From contig OZ026609.1 in the NCBI GenBank assembly GCA_964020085.1, forward strand, positions 2,260,901 to 2,324,900: a DNA stretch of 64,000 nucleotides. Direction: 5' to 3'. Position numbers and translations under genes: made by a program. Positions 1 through 10,995 of the stretch are shown in pieces. The first letter of the stretch is position 1, and each line of letters opens with the position of its first letter. The stretch comes from Micromussa lordhowensis (Eukaryota > Cnidaria > Anthozoa > Scleractinia > Lobophylliidae). The notes under the pieces are model-generated. The model ran no database searches and was not told where the DNA came from. It was given only the letters and a program-made list of their open reading frames with translations.

Positions 1-47
1 TCATCTGTGTTGTTATAATTGATGTAAATAACGCGATTATCTTTCAG

Positions 48-1961
48 GGTGCCAAAGTACTGGAGGTCATTACAATCCATTTAAAAAGACTCATGGCGGA
101 CCTCAGGACCAAATACGGTAATGCAGCTGCAGCTGAATCACGCAACGTCACCTAAGCATTCTAAAGTTATTCTTATTGGTCAGATGTTCCTGTTAATGAC
201 CAATTTTCATTCCTTGTTTTTCCATCTCTTTGTTAAAATATTTGAGATCTTTCTGTCATATCTTTTCCGCATTCGAGAGCTATGATCATAATCCTCTCAC
301 GGCGCCTCTCTCCACCCAGGATGAAAGCAAATTCCTCCCCTCCCCCTCCCCCTCCCACCTCCTCCACCTAAGCAAATCAGCACGAATGCTCTGTACAGTG
401 AGGCCAGCCTTAAAACTTCTGAGGGGGAAGAGGGTCGTCTGTTATAGATAAGTATTTCATCCTGGGAGCGAGAGTAGCAATAGTCCTTAGCGCTTCACGA
501 TATAAAGTACTGGCACTTGGGGTAGGCTTTGATAGAATGTACTAGCTCCATATTTGGCATAGTTTGCCATTATGAGCATAATTTCCGAGATATGTTTCTC
601 AAAACTGAAAAAAACTCACTGCTAGTAGCTGCTAGTAGTCATTTTTCTATGTTGAAAGAATTTATCATCGAAATTCATTGTCAATCATTGCTCTTCTCCG
701 TGCAACAAGCGATAAGGACAGAGTTTCCGGTTAAATTAAACACAGCAAACAGGAAGAGGAATTAAAATACTAGCGGTATATGTACTTCTGTAATAATTTT
801 AACAGTCATGCCTCCTTCAAGCAATGTACGTTGTATTGCTTTAAACATGTATGAAAGCTGAAAGAAGCCAGCACAATTACTGGCGGTCAGAAAAATGGGA
901 GCAGAGCCAGTAGCATAATGCACTAATCTCATTCCTAGAGACTGCAAGCCTTTTAGTCAGCACTAAGGTCACGGCTGACCAATAATGCGACGGCTCTGGG
1001 AACTAGATTGTATAAGATAAACGAGCGCCATCTTAACTCTTCCCATCCTCGATCTGATCTGCAGGAGACTCTTCAAGTAGTCGGTTAGGTTAAGAGAACT
1101 GTTTTTTTCTGCTTTTCACAGGCATGTTGGGGACTTGGGAAATCTTATGACGGATTCTTTGGGAGTAATCAACACAGTGTTAACTGATCATTTGATTTCT
1201 CTGGTCGGGCCCTATTCAGTCGTTGGTAGAGCGTTTGTGGTAAGATGGTACAGTGATAACGCTACTTAACCGAGCTCAGTCGCGATATTTGATTTATTTT
1301 GGCTACGTACAACTTTACTTTTAAATTGAAGGAAACCTGAAAATAGTAGTTTACTAAGATAGAAAAACACCAAAGAGATGATATTATACCATAATGGAAC
1401 AAGGATCGTTAAGGATGGAGAAGATTAACACGGATTACAAACGAAGAGACGAACTTGAAAAATTTAGGCTAAACTTTTCATGATGCACAAAGCGTGACGT
1501 AATACCTTTAATACTAAAGTTATCGTTAAGTTACCAATTTTTAATATTATGCTTGTTTTGGAATAATAACAGAATAAAAAGACTCCATCCTGTAAAAGTT
1601 TAAAAGGGTGACACCCACTCAGTCCATGTCCCCTAAAAATAGAGAGAACATTTCACTGTGAATTATTGCCGCAAATTTTGAAAGAATTTTACTTACCAAG
1701 GTAGCGACTCGCAGTCTACCAAACTTGTTAGCTCAAAACAACGAACAGTTTTGAGTCTTACTTCTGGTGTACAGGCGGCCACCACAAAACAAATGTGGCG
1801 TCTACCGTAATTCAGGACTTCATTATTTTTGTTCCCAGATTCATCAGAAAGAGGATGACCTGGGTCGAGGCACTGGACCAGCGAAAGCTGAGAGCCTGAT
1901 AACTGGCAATGCGGGCGCTCGATTGGGATGCGGTGTTATCTTCCATGATCCCATTGATTAA
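48..1961 (+). CDS. SOD: Cu/Zn superoxide dismutase, copy 1 (5' end outside window)
   Basis: Three 3' exons are visible: 48-117, 1122-1239 and 1839-1961 (stop TAA 1959-1961). They match exons 4-6 of the complete copies downstream in length (70, 118 nt) and phase. The first encodes a Cys followed by GGHYNP (copper/zinc bridging His) and a second zinc-site His in KTHGGP. The next begins HVGDLGN (zinc His and Asp) and the last starts IHQKEDDLG (copper His) and ends with [10 protein letters not shown] (active-site Arg and disulfide Cys). The enzyme converts superoxide to oxygen and hydrogen peroxide; by analogy with the other copies it should be secreted. The C-terminal tail is short (IFHDPID). 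A polyadenylation signal AATAAA lies at 2198-2203. A TTAA-flanked MITE (1270-1507) sits in the last intron. Exons 1-3 lie upstream of the window. Confidence 0.9.
1270..1507. mobile_element. TTAA-flanked MITE, family A, copy 1
   Basis: About 238 bp flanked by TTAA at 1266-1269 and 1508-1511. The interior closely matches 50049-50282, 52160-52392 and 52397-52618, including a shared stretch around 'aaattgaaggaaacctgaaa' and an end close to 'gtgacg..ctcct'. TTAA target duplication is the hallmark of piggyBac-type elements. No coding capacity, so non-autonomous. It lies in the last intron of SOD copy 1. Confidence 0.75.
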
Positions 1962-2997
1962 CCAATCAAGATGCAGGATTTGTGGCTTCCAACTACGGCG
2001 CCAAGTGTCAAAGCTAAAGAGAAGGGTTCTTTCACTCTTTGTATTCTGTATTTTGAAAGGCTTTTCAAAATACAGACGAATGGCGTTTTCTTTTTTGGAA
2101 TATCTTTTTCGTTTTAGAGATATTGACGTTTTTGTATTATGCAAATTAGGAAAGTGATGACGTCATGTTGTTTGCAACTAAAATGGGTAAAATACTGAAT
2201 AAAGAATATCTGGAAATATTGACGCAGTGTTCTTAAGCCTTGGCACTTAAGTTCTTATCAACTGATGTTTACTGTACGAGAACTACAGTTATAATAGGGT
2301 CTTTTTTGATGTTGCTGGTACCTCAAAGACGACACAGCTAGATCTTTGAAACTCCCACGCACGACCCAATTTCAACATAGACACACATTTTAGATGTTTG
2401 ACGCCTCCAGCATCTCGCAAATGCAAGACCATGCAGAATGCGGAAAAAACTCATCATTCGTGCGGGAACGCTTGCTATTTTGCTATACGTTCCCAGGTCA
2501 AGTTATTAGGGATCAAGTTAAGAACCCTTTTGTGTCATCGAGACATCATCTTCAAATTTTATTTCTCTTCTATATTAGATATGTTTCTACTTTCTATCAG
2601 TCCTTTCTTACTGTCCAGGTACTGAATTTGCTTTGAGCTACGCGGTTTTTTCTTCTTGATTTGATTCTGCTAAGCACAAGCCAGTGAAAGTTCGATCATT
2701 TAGAAATGTCCAATGAAAATGAAATGGAAATTCTATTTCCTTGATCGGACCCAGGCCTGTATGCTTCCCTTTCGCATGCCTCCCCATTTAGGTTAACCGA
2801 CATCTGTCATCTCCGATTTCAACTGGCTGCCTGAAAGCTAAAGATAACGCGATACATCGACAATCAGAGCGCTGTGACCTTGCGTTAGAGGGCTAAGCCC
2901 GCGTAATGGCCACTGGGGTTCCTTCTCTGAGGCGCGCCTGCAGGGAATCGTGGTAGTCGTATTCATCAAAACAAATGGGCGAATTTCAATTCTTAGC

Positions 2998-3094
2998 ACC
3001 GAGGCTTGGGGGAATAAAACAAAAGAAATTAAATCGAGGTTGAGCGATGAATAACGATTTTTTTTGTTTTATTCCCCCAAGCCTCGGAGCCAAG
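2998..3094. repeat. Fold-back element (gcttgggggaataaaac arms)
   Basis: Arms of about 24 nt, caccgaggcttgggggaata and its complement near 3070-3094, surround a short loop. A degenerate relative occurs at 12822-12910 after SOD copy 2. Both lie about 1 kb or less downstream of a SOD stop codon, so they may have been carried along by the gene duplications. Confidence 0.7.
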
Positions 3095-3998
3095 TTAGAA
3101 TTTTAATATCGAAACTGGCCAATATCCAGTCCAACTACCGTGATTCCGTGCAGGCATGTCTCATAGGAGGAATAATTCTTATTATGTATGCACATCAAAT
3201 TTATTCAAATAGAGCGCAAACAAAGTTTCTGTGCACCACTTCGTCAGTTATCTCCGACTGAGTTACGTCAGCTCTACGTTTTGCCGCAAAGGTAAGAATA
3301 TACAGTACTCGTTTTCTATCCCCTGAATTGTTATCGCTGCGAAACAGAACCTCTCTATAAAGCGTCAGTGAGATTTTAGAAACTCGTCTCTGGGGTAAAG
3401 AGAGATATATAGCTGTCGTCCGTGTTCATAACAACGGTACGTTGCAAATAACACCCGCGCATTACAGTGTTCCTTCTCATCGTACACGGTGAATATGCAA
3501 AACAAATCTAATTATCTCTGAGTGTGAACTGTAGAGCGTGAAATATAGGATTTGAACGGGCTTTGGGTATCTGTTTAACAGCAGATAAAATAAATACTAA
3601 ATTCGTGGTTTTTTCAGACACAACTCATAACATTTTAGAACTGATGTCATTCTTTAAAGACTCGACAACGCATTCAAATCTGCTAAATTGCCTTTGTTCT
3701 ACGTATGGGATAGGAACTTTGGCTTAGAGGTTATTCGTGGATACCCTATCTGCAGACAAAAAGCTATAAAGCAACAAACATCCCTCAATTCTCATCGCGT
3801 GCGTTTAATAGTACTTGCGAAATGAGATGTACGTAAAGGGAGAGGACCTTCTTGTTTGTTTGACCTCATCATGTGGCGCGCCGCTCAAACATATTCCAAA
3901 AAAAATAACACAATCATTTCTAGCGTCTGCTTTTGATCCCTCTTGAGGCACGGATCTCTCGGGAATTTACTGATCAAAATCGCTCGGCGTCATAAAAG

Positions 3999-6397
3999 CC
4001 CGGGGGGGGTACTCCCTATAATGGCCTATACGGGGAGGCTCCGCCCGAAAGGGGTACCTTTTTCAGGCTTCAGGTATATAAAAGGGTAGGGATTTCACAA
4101 GTTGAGGTATATAAAAGGGTAGGGAAATCGGTTATTTAGGTATTTACAAGGGCCTTTTATTAAAGTGCCCCTAACCCCAAATTTTTTCTTTTTATTTTCA
4201 AAACGAATACAAAATTTGGTGAAGATTAAAAAAAGAATTGAGTAAATCCATCAAATCCTCGCGAAACTACGAATGTTTAAAGTTGTGATGTTCTGGTTCA
4301 CGGCCGCGCGACAGGAGATCTGGGGCTAATGCACTTATGACGTCAGCGGGGGAAGCTGGTTTCTTAGCTTTTGAGGCGATCGTGTGTTCAGCTGGGTTTC
4401 ATCTGAAATTTCTCGCCTTCAACTCCTGTGAAGTTTGATCCCAGCCACCGAACTCATTGAAACCTCTAAGAAATGGCATCAGACAATACAAATTAGGATT
4501 ATTCGATTGAGTCAGAGGTCTCTGACTATCTGTTCTCTCCCGGAGAATAGCATCGAAGACATCGAAGTGACGCAAAGTAAAAGCAAGGAATCGAAAGTCT
4601 GTCAGAATGTGTCTGGATTAACTTGCTTTATATACCAATGAACCAATGGCTGATGAAGAGTTGTTAAAACAAGATGAAAGGAAAACCAAACAAGGAAAAC
4701 CAAAAGTTGAAGCGAATGATGGTAAATGGACGCCTCGAACTGAAATAAGATGAAATAAACACGGTGATTATTTTGCATCGCTTCAGTGACCTTCATTCAT
4801 GGCTTCGCTCATCGTGAATTAGAAATACCTCCAAGCAAAAGGAAGAGCTATAAAAATCTCCAAGATGCAGCCAATATCCAGTGGCATCGATACATAAAAA
4901 AAATCAAATAACATTTGTTACAGCTTGAAATCAAATACTGAAAAGTACAAAAAACGGGACGCGCTAAGGTCACGCTTTTGTTTATATCCTTTCGATCTCA
5001 ATTTGCCGGTTTTCTGCTGACTTTGTTGTATGTGTTAATATATATGGTCCCGGAATATGGTAAACCCTACTTAGCGTCGTATTCAGAAGTTTGCTCGAAA
5101 ATAAATTGAATAAAGAATTTCACACAAAGCTACAAGACAAACAAAGAACTCGCTCGCCTCGCTTGAGAAGCGAGTCTGGCAAGGAAAAATTTAGATTTTC
5201 CGATCAGATCGAGCATTCCTCTGCCTTTCAAATAACACCAATATGGATTACCAAAAATTCAATAATTACAAGTTGACAATCAACCACTAAGAGCGAAAAA
5301 ACGATCTGAAAATAAACACAGTTTTCTAAATACCCGCCGTTTAATTAAATAGCAAAGCGGCAAGTTACTTGCTTCGCGGTCTTTCGGATAAATAGATTTC
5401 ACCTAATAAACCGCAGCTATAGTTTTTTTTCGTCGCAGGGTTCTGAGTACAATGATATTTATCTACTTCAAGGTATGGGATCTGAATATTTTGAAGCTGA
5501 TCGTGATCGCAGCGCTTCACTTCGATTATTTATCTCGTGTCAACAAACAAGAAGACAACGACTGAATGAAATCAGAGCGGCTGACAACCAAAACACTGCG
5601 ATATAACACAAGTTTTCAGTTTCGGCCAGACTGTATTCGCTAGTTCAAGGGAGATATGAGATGTAATCACAAGATCGATAAAAAAATAACGCTACGATCA
5701 TTAGTTAACAGTTTCCATCAAGGCATATTCTTGAGAAACAGTTGCTTGAATAGGTTCCCACTTGGCCTGTTGTATTTTCATGAAACGGTTGTTTAATCGC
5801 CAAAGGAAGGTATGTTGTGTACAAATATACATTTAGACAGATCCACCACATTACGGCAATTCGTGGCAACACACCTATAAGGCACTGTAGTAATTTGTTT
5901 CCTCTGAACAATCCCTCTGTGACCTCTGATCTGCAGTATCTTCACTCTCACATCATCTCTCCAAGCGAAATGGCTTCCCCGGCTGACGTCACAGACCGAC
6001 TCGCCCCATTCTCCATGTAACTCGGCCGTGAACCACAGAAAATCGAGGAAAAATCGTACGACTATAATTTTTTCACCAATGTGATCAGAACAAAAAGGAC
6101 CTTTTTGGCGGCTAAGAAAAATTTTTGGGGTTAGGGGCACTTTAAAGTATTTCGAATAGACGCACTTATGGCTGTATCAGGTTATTTATTAATCATTACA
6201 TGAAAATGACAACAAGAAGGGCTTAGAAATGGGGTGCAGTGTTCTAATGTAGGTATGTGAACAGAGGGGTACCTTTTCTCAATAAAAGGTATATAAAAGG
6301 GGTACCTTTTCTGCCAAAATGGTATATAAAAGGGTAAGGGGTTGGATCTCGGGGCGGAGCCTCCCTGTATTAAACTTTGTTGAGTGCCCCCCCCGGG
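3999..6397. mobile_element. P-element-like DNA transposon, decayed
   Basis: Flanked on both sides by the 8-bp direct repeat CATAAAAG (3991-3998 and 6398-6405). Terminal inverted repeats of about 47 bp begin CCCGGGGGGGG and include GGGAGGCTCCGCCC near the inner end. Subterminal blocks with ggtatataaaaggg occur at both ends (4074-4125 and 6288-6335). A second inverted pair lies inside (4150-4180 and 6112-6146, aagtgcccctaacccc). A THAP-like remnant is read on the - strand near 5705-5895. An 8-bp duplication plus a THAP domain fits the P superfamily; hAT also makes 8-bp duplications but normally has a BED finger. No intact transposase frame is left. Related shorter copies: 30974-31123 and 34847-35162. 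Confidence 0.7.
5705..5895 (-). pseudogene. THAP-domain fragment inside the P-like transposon
   Basis: On the - strand a frame reads PYRCVATNC (the first two zinc cysteines of a C2CH THAP finger) followed by VHNIPSFGD and a stop near 5793. In another frame the next stretch reads QQAKWEPIQATVSQE, resembling the usual KxxRAKWEPT segment of THAP proteins just before the second zinc pair. So the finger is present in two frames, with the second Cys-x2-His not recognisable. It reads as a broken DNA-binding domain of the transposase. Confidence is moderate because the match is from memory of the family. Confidence 0.5.
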
Positions 6398-8270
6398 CAT
6401 AAAAGTAAATTGCCCAAAAGCTGAATCACGTACCCTTGCCAAGGAACGAAAACATTTGCAACTTTGCCGCATTCGACAGGTGTACGATAAGAACGTTTTG
6501 CTGTAGATGAGACAATTTCTCAGCAAGTTATTGGTTTGAATTACATGAAACAATATAATTCGATCATGTTGTACTTTTGCCGCCATAAGATTGTCGCATG
6601 GGACACTTGAGAATGGGCGCCAAAGAATTGTTCGTTGCTTATCTATGTACAAATCAGACATTCATTTCCACGTATAAATGTTTGCGTCTGAAACAAATAA
6701 TCACATGTAGATATGGAACAACAATCACACGAAGCTAAAAAAGGTTTATTGAAATAGAAGAAGGATAACCTCATTATGTAATATTTGCAACAAACTGGCT
6801 CTTGATCGAGAAGTGTGTACTTTTGAGAAGGGGGTGTGTAGCTAATTTGTGGAATGGTATAATTGTTACGAGCAGTCATAGATATTCGCGGAATATGAAA
6901 GAAAGAAAGAAATCTGAGAAATAAAAAGGTCGCCTTTTGTTCTTGCCAATTGTTTCTCCACTACCACTAAAACGATCAACTCTGGATCAAAAAATGAATG
7001 GCCATGCACAAAAAGAAAATTCTCACATCACTACTGAGTTGGGTATCTTCCAAAAAAGGGTCACGGTATTTGTTAATCTCTGAACGTGTTTTGTCACATA
7101 ATAGTTTTGAATTGATAGCTAAGCGCTCCAAAATATTAACTCAACAACACATCTTTTAACATCTACTGAAGTATATTTATTGCGAATAGAATGCAGGGAA
7201 CACGTCGGCAGTATTTGAACAAATCAGAGACAATTCTTTGTTCAGTTTAATATTTACCCACACGTGCTTGTATAAACGATTCACATCTTTTTCGTCGCAT
7301 TTGACACGCACGACAGCTGAGAAATCTTGATACCGTTCGACTCTTTTGTTGTCATGTTTTCCTTCTGTTGGCCCTGTAGCTAGAATAAACAACAAATAAA
7401 AGGTTCACCTGTTTACTGACACACTATCGCCTACACGAACGGGCAGATTTATCTTCGCTTTCTATCAAAAGCTTCAAGGCATGATTTGTTTCATTTAAAG
7501 TACTACCCGCTCGGGAAAATGTGCCGCGCAATAAAAAGGGAGGTGAATGATAACTGCAAGAAGAAAAGGCGAGACTCTTTCTCTGCGAGCTCGAGACGCT
7601 CAGATTAATTCTAAGACGCCCAGATGTCATTTTTTTATAAAAACAAACAAATCGGTACTTTGAGACTTTCTAAGCCTTGAAAAATCGAGACTGCGAGACA
7701 GCTTTGTGAAAAAAATGGAAACCGCCAGATGCAATTTACCGCTAAAAAATAGGGACTGCGAGATCCGTAAAATTCAACGAAAATTTTGCTATACTCATGG
7801 TTTTTGAAAGACCATTCGCCACTCCTAATAAAAACCACGTTTGTTCGGTCAAGATGGTTTAATACCAGTCTTGTTCGTTTTTGCGTGACCATGGATCTCT
7901 CGACTGCTTCTAAAGATTAAAAGAACTTGGCGAATATCCAGCTATCTTGAACACGGGCTTGATCGATAACACAGCTTCTTCAAGACCAAATGGACTCTGC
8001 CTTGTGATTAGCCAGCTGGCAAGATGGCGCCATCTCGTTGCTTTGCATTACCCGTTATTTCCCGCTACAGAATGGTTTTTTATGCCATATAATAATTCTT
8101 TATTCTTTATTCCACGATCTTTTGGCGTGTTCATGGACATCGATTGCGTCTCGCAATACGATCTTGGCCAATACCCAGCCATCTTGACCTCAAGTAAAGA
8201 TCCCAACAGACTTTTAAGTTGATTCAATTATTGATCATTCAAAATTCTGAAAATTCTGAAATCTTTACAG

Positions 8271-8282
8271 GAGGATATCAAA
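8271..8282 (+). other. Untranslated leader after a splice acceptor, SOD copy 2
   Basis: The sequence ctttacag ends at 8270 and is followed by exactly 12 nt before the ATG at 8283. The same layout occurs at 15537-15548 and 28078-28089. This implies an upstream non-coding exon, not located here. Confidence 0.6.
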
Positions 8283-10959
8283 ATGCTGCTCTTTGCCTTG
8301 GGTTTGATGATGCTAGCAGCAGCTGCTGCGAAGATTCCTATTGAAGGTATTTGTCATATGTATTAGCCAATAGTAACATGACATGACAAAAGCTTTGCCA
8401 GAAGTAAAAAAATCTGATGTAAAGATCTGTTATGAGATCTCGATCTCCGTTTTCCAACCATACCGACATACTTCTCACCTTACTTAATTTATTCAGTGTA
8501 TTGAAACGTTGTTACTTATTCTAGCGGGTTGTTGGTTTCCATTCCTACTCCAATTTTTGGTCCGATAACATTACTCCTCCCGGAGACTGAAATTAGTCCG
8601 AGACGTTGCAAGCGTGTAGCCGCACCCACCGTCGGTGGAAAAACGGAATGGTCGGAAGGTCGTTCCCTCCCTCCCGTTTCCTCTCGGGAGCTTGGTAAGG
8701 CTACACTGAGATGGGTAAGCTGGGTAAGGGACTGAGAGCTTGCCCGCAGGCTGCACGACGTAAGACAGAGGCCCTGACCGGTTAGTAACTTAGCAGTCCT
8801 CTCGCTACCTTGGAGTTTTTCATGCGTCTGTCCTGTTATTGATCATAAATTTCGTCATCACATTGTCAAAGTAGCTGTGGATCCACTCGGCTATCGCCTC
8901 ATGGATCTGCACACTACTTTGACAATGTGATGACGAAATTCATTGTTAATAACAGGACAGACGCATGAAAAACTGACGTCAATTTGTTTTTTACGACGCG
9001 TCGCACGAATTTGAAATTCATGTGTCTGTTCGCATGTTGACGATAAAAATTAGCCAATGAGCGCGCGAGAATTTCTGCAGTTATCGTACAAATTCTGTTA
9101 CCAAGCCCCCAGGTAGTTTTTGCACAATCCCTTATTTTCAAATCACATTTCTTTTACTTTTTTAGTTGAAACCGTGACAGCTTTTAGTTTCATTACTCGT
9201 AACTCCAAGCCTCCTCCTGGTACTTCAACACCTGTGAAAGGAACCGTCAAGTTGATTCAAGTAAGTTAAACTGGTGCATGTTCATCATTTTAATCGTCAA
9301 GAAACTCAACCATTAAAAAGGGCCTGGAGTGGGTAATCTTTAAGTTATCAGCCAAATTTTTAGCGATTTCTGCGCTATCAGTAATTTTTGAAGATCTCAG
9401 ATCTCGGCTATTATTAGTGAAAACACGCGTGATTTTGCAGCCGACATTGACAATTTGAGCAGTTCTTAGCTATAAGTTTAACCACGTCCAGAGCCTTATA
9501 AGTCGCCCTCTTAGCATGGTCGAGTTTCGCTATCCGCTATTCTATTTAATGGAGGCGAAGACCAAATGTTGAAGATTGATACGCATTTTACTGTAAAATG
9601 CCCACTTAACTGCGAATTCACAAGGATACCTTTTCAATCCTTGACAACCATTTTAATAATGATGATGATGATGATAATGATGATGATGATGGTGATGACA
9701 ATGGTGATGACGACGACGACGACGATGATGATAATGATGATGATGAAATCTTAAAATACACTTATACATCAAAGGAATCTGAGAATCTGAGACAAAAGAA
9801 TCCGGGCAAAAGACGACTTCTACGATCAGAAGGTGTCAGAAGCTGTTCCAAAACACGACCAGTTGATCGTGATAGGTCACTGGAATGCCAAGGTTGGTCA
9901 AGCAGAAGGAGGAGAGGAGACAGCCATCGGTAAATACTCACTGAGTTGTGGGGTTAGGAACGACAATGGAGAACGGTTTGCCACCTTTTGTGCCATGAAT
10001 GATCTTTTAATAACGTCAACGGTTTTCCCACACAAAGACATACACAAATATACTTGAACGTCGCCAGAAAAACAGTGACGGAAAACAGCTTGAACAACAA
10101 AGAGAGGGAACATCTCGGATTTAAGACCTGGAGACAGGCAGAGGTTGCAGCCAGAGACAAAGTAGCTTGGAGGAGGGGGATTAATGGCTCCATTCTCCAC
10201 GAGGAGAGAACAGATCGATTATGATGATGATACATCAAAAACAAAAACATTATCAAAATACCCATTCGCTACTTGCACATACCCATAATCCTTTGCGTTG
10301 TTGGGGGGTAACCAGTAGAATAAATGTATGGTATCATGACAAAAATTAGTTCGGTGAGCTCGCAAAACCAGCTACTAATGCTTAAAAATGCACCAGAATT
10401 TACCAAAATCATGATAGGAGAAATTTGTACTAGTTTATAACTAAATGTAGAGATTTTTTTTTTGTCCATACATCGTCTTGGAATTTTACAGACGATATGG
10501 TTACCCCCCAACAACGCAAGGGATTATGGGTCATGTGCAAGTAGCGAATGGGTACCTATGGACAAGAAGCGTTTAAGAAGTTAAGACATGGTACCAGCTG
10601 TTTTATAGTGACTGTTAACTGATAACTCATCTTGCTTTTTCTACAGCGGGTAGGAAGGCAGTTCAGTGAAAATATCACTTATATGACGGTACACATTTCG
10701 GGTCTGACTCCCTACTCGCCACACGGCTTCCACATCCATCAGTTTGGAGACATTTATACAGACGGTAAATAAACTTTAACCTTCTATTTATAATTTATAA
10801 TCCAACAAATATTTTCGCTCGCGTACAATTCTCCTAAACGCGTCACGTGACTGAATATTCCTTTCGGGGGATTTCTGAGTGACATTCGCCAATTTTCAAA
10901 ACTGTGCTTGTTGAGAGCAATATTTGGAAGGATAATAAACACGATAGCCTCCCTTTGGC

Positions 10960-10995
<36 letters not shown>

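Larger units (their letters stand above)
1962..8270. other. Spacer between SOD copies 1 and 2, no host gene seen
   Basis: Apart from a small fold-back (2998-3094) and the 2.4-kb P-like transposon (3999-6397), I see no exon-like reading frames supported by similarity or splice sites. Open frames here are short and several overlap repeat ends. The promoter and the implied untranslated first exon of SOD copy 2 should lie in the right part, but I could not place them. Confidence 0.6.

Noticed and set aside
6182..6661. 159-codon - strand frame with FYIPFWQKRYPFYIPF
   Set aside because: The repetitive peptide is just the translation of the subterminal repeats of the P-like transposon.
8555..8775. 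GC-rich stretch with open frames on both strands in SOD copy 2 intron 1
   Set aside because: Frames are short, no motif is recognised, and it sits beside a fold-back element. Composition alone does not support a gene.
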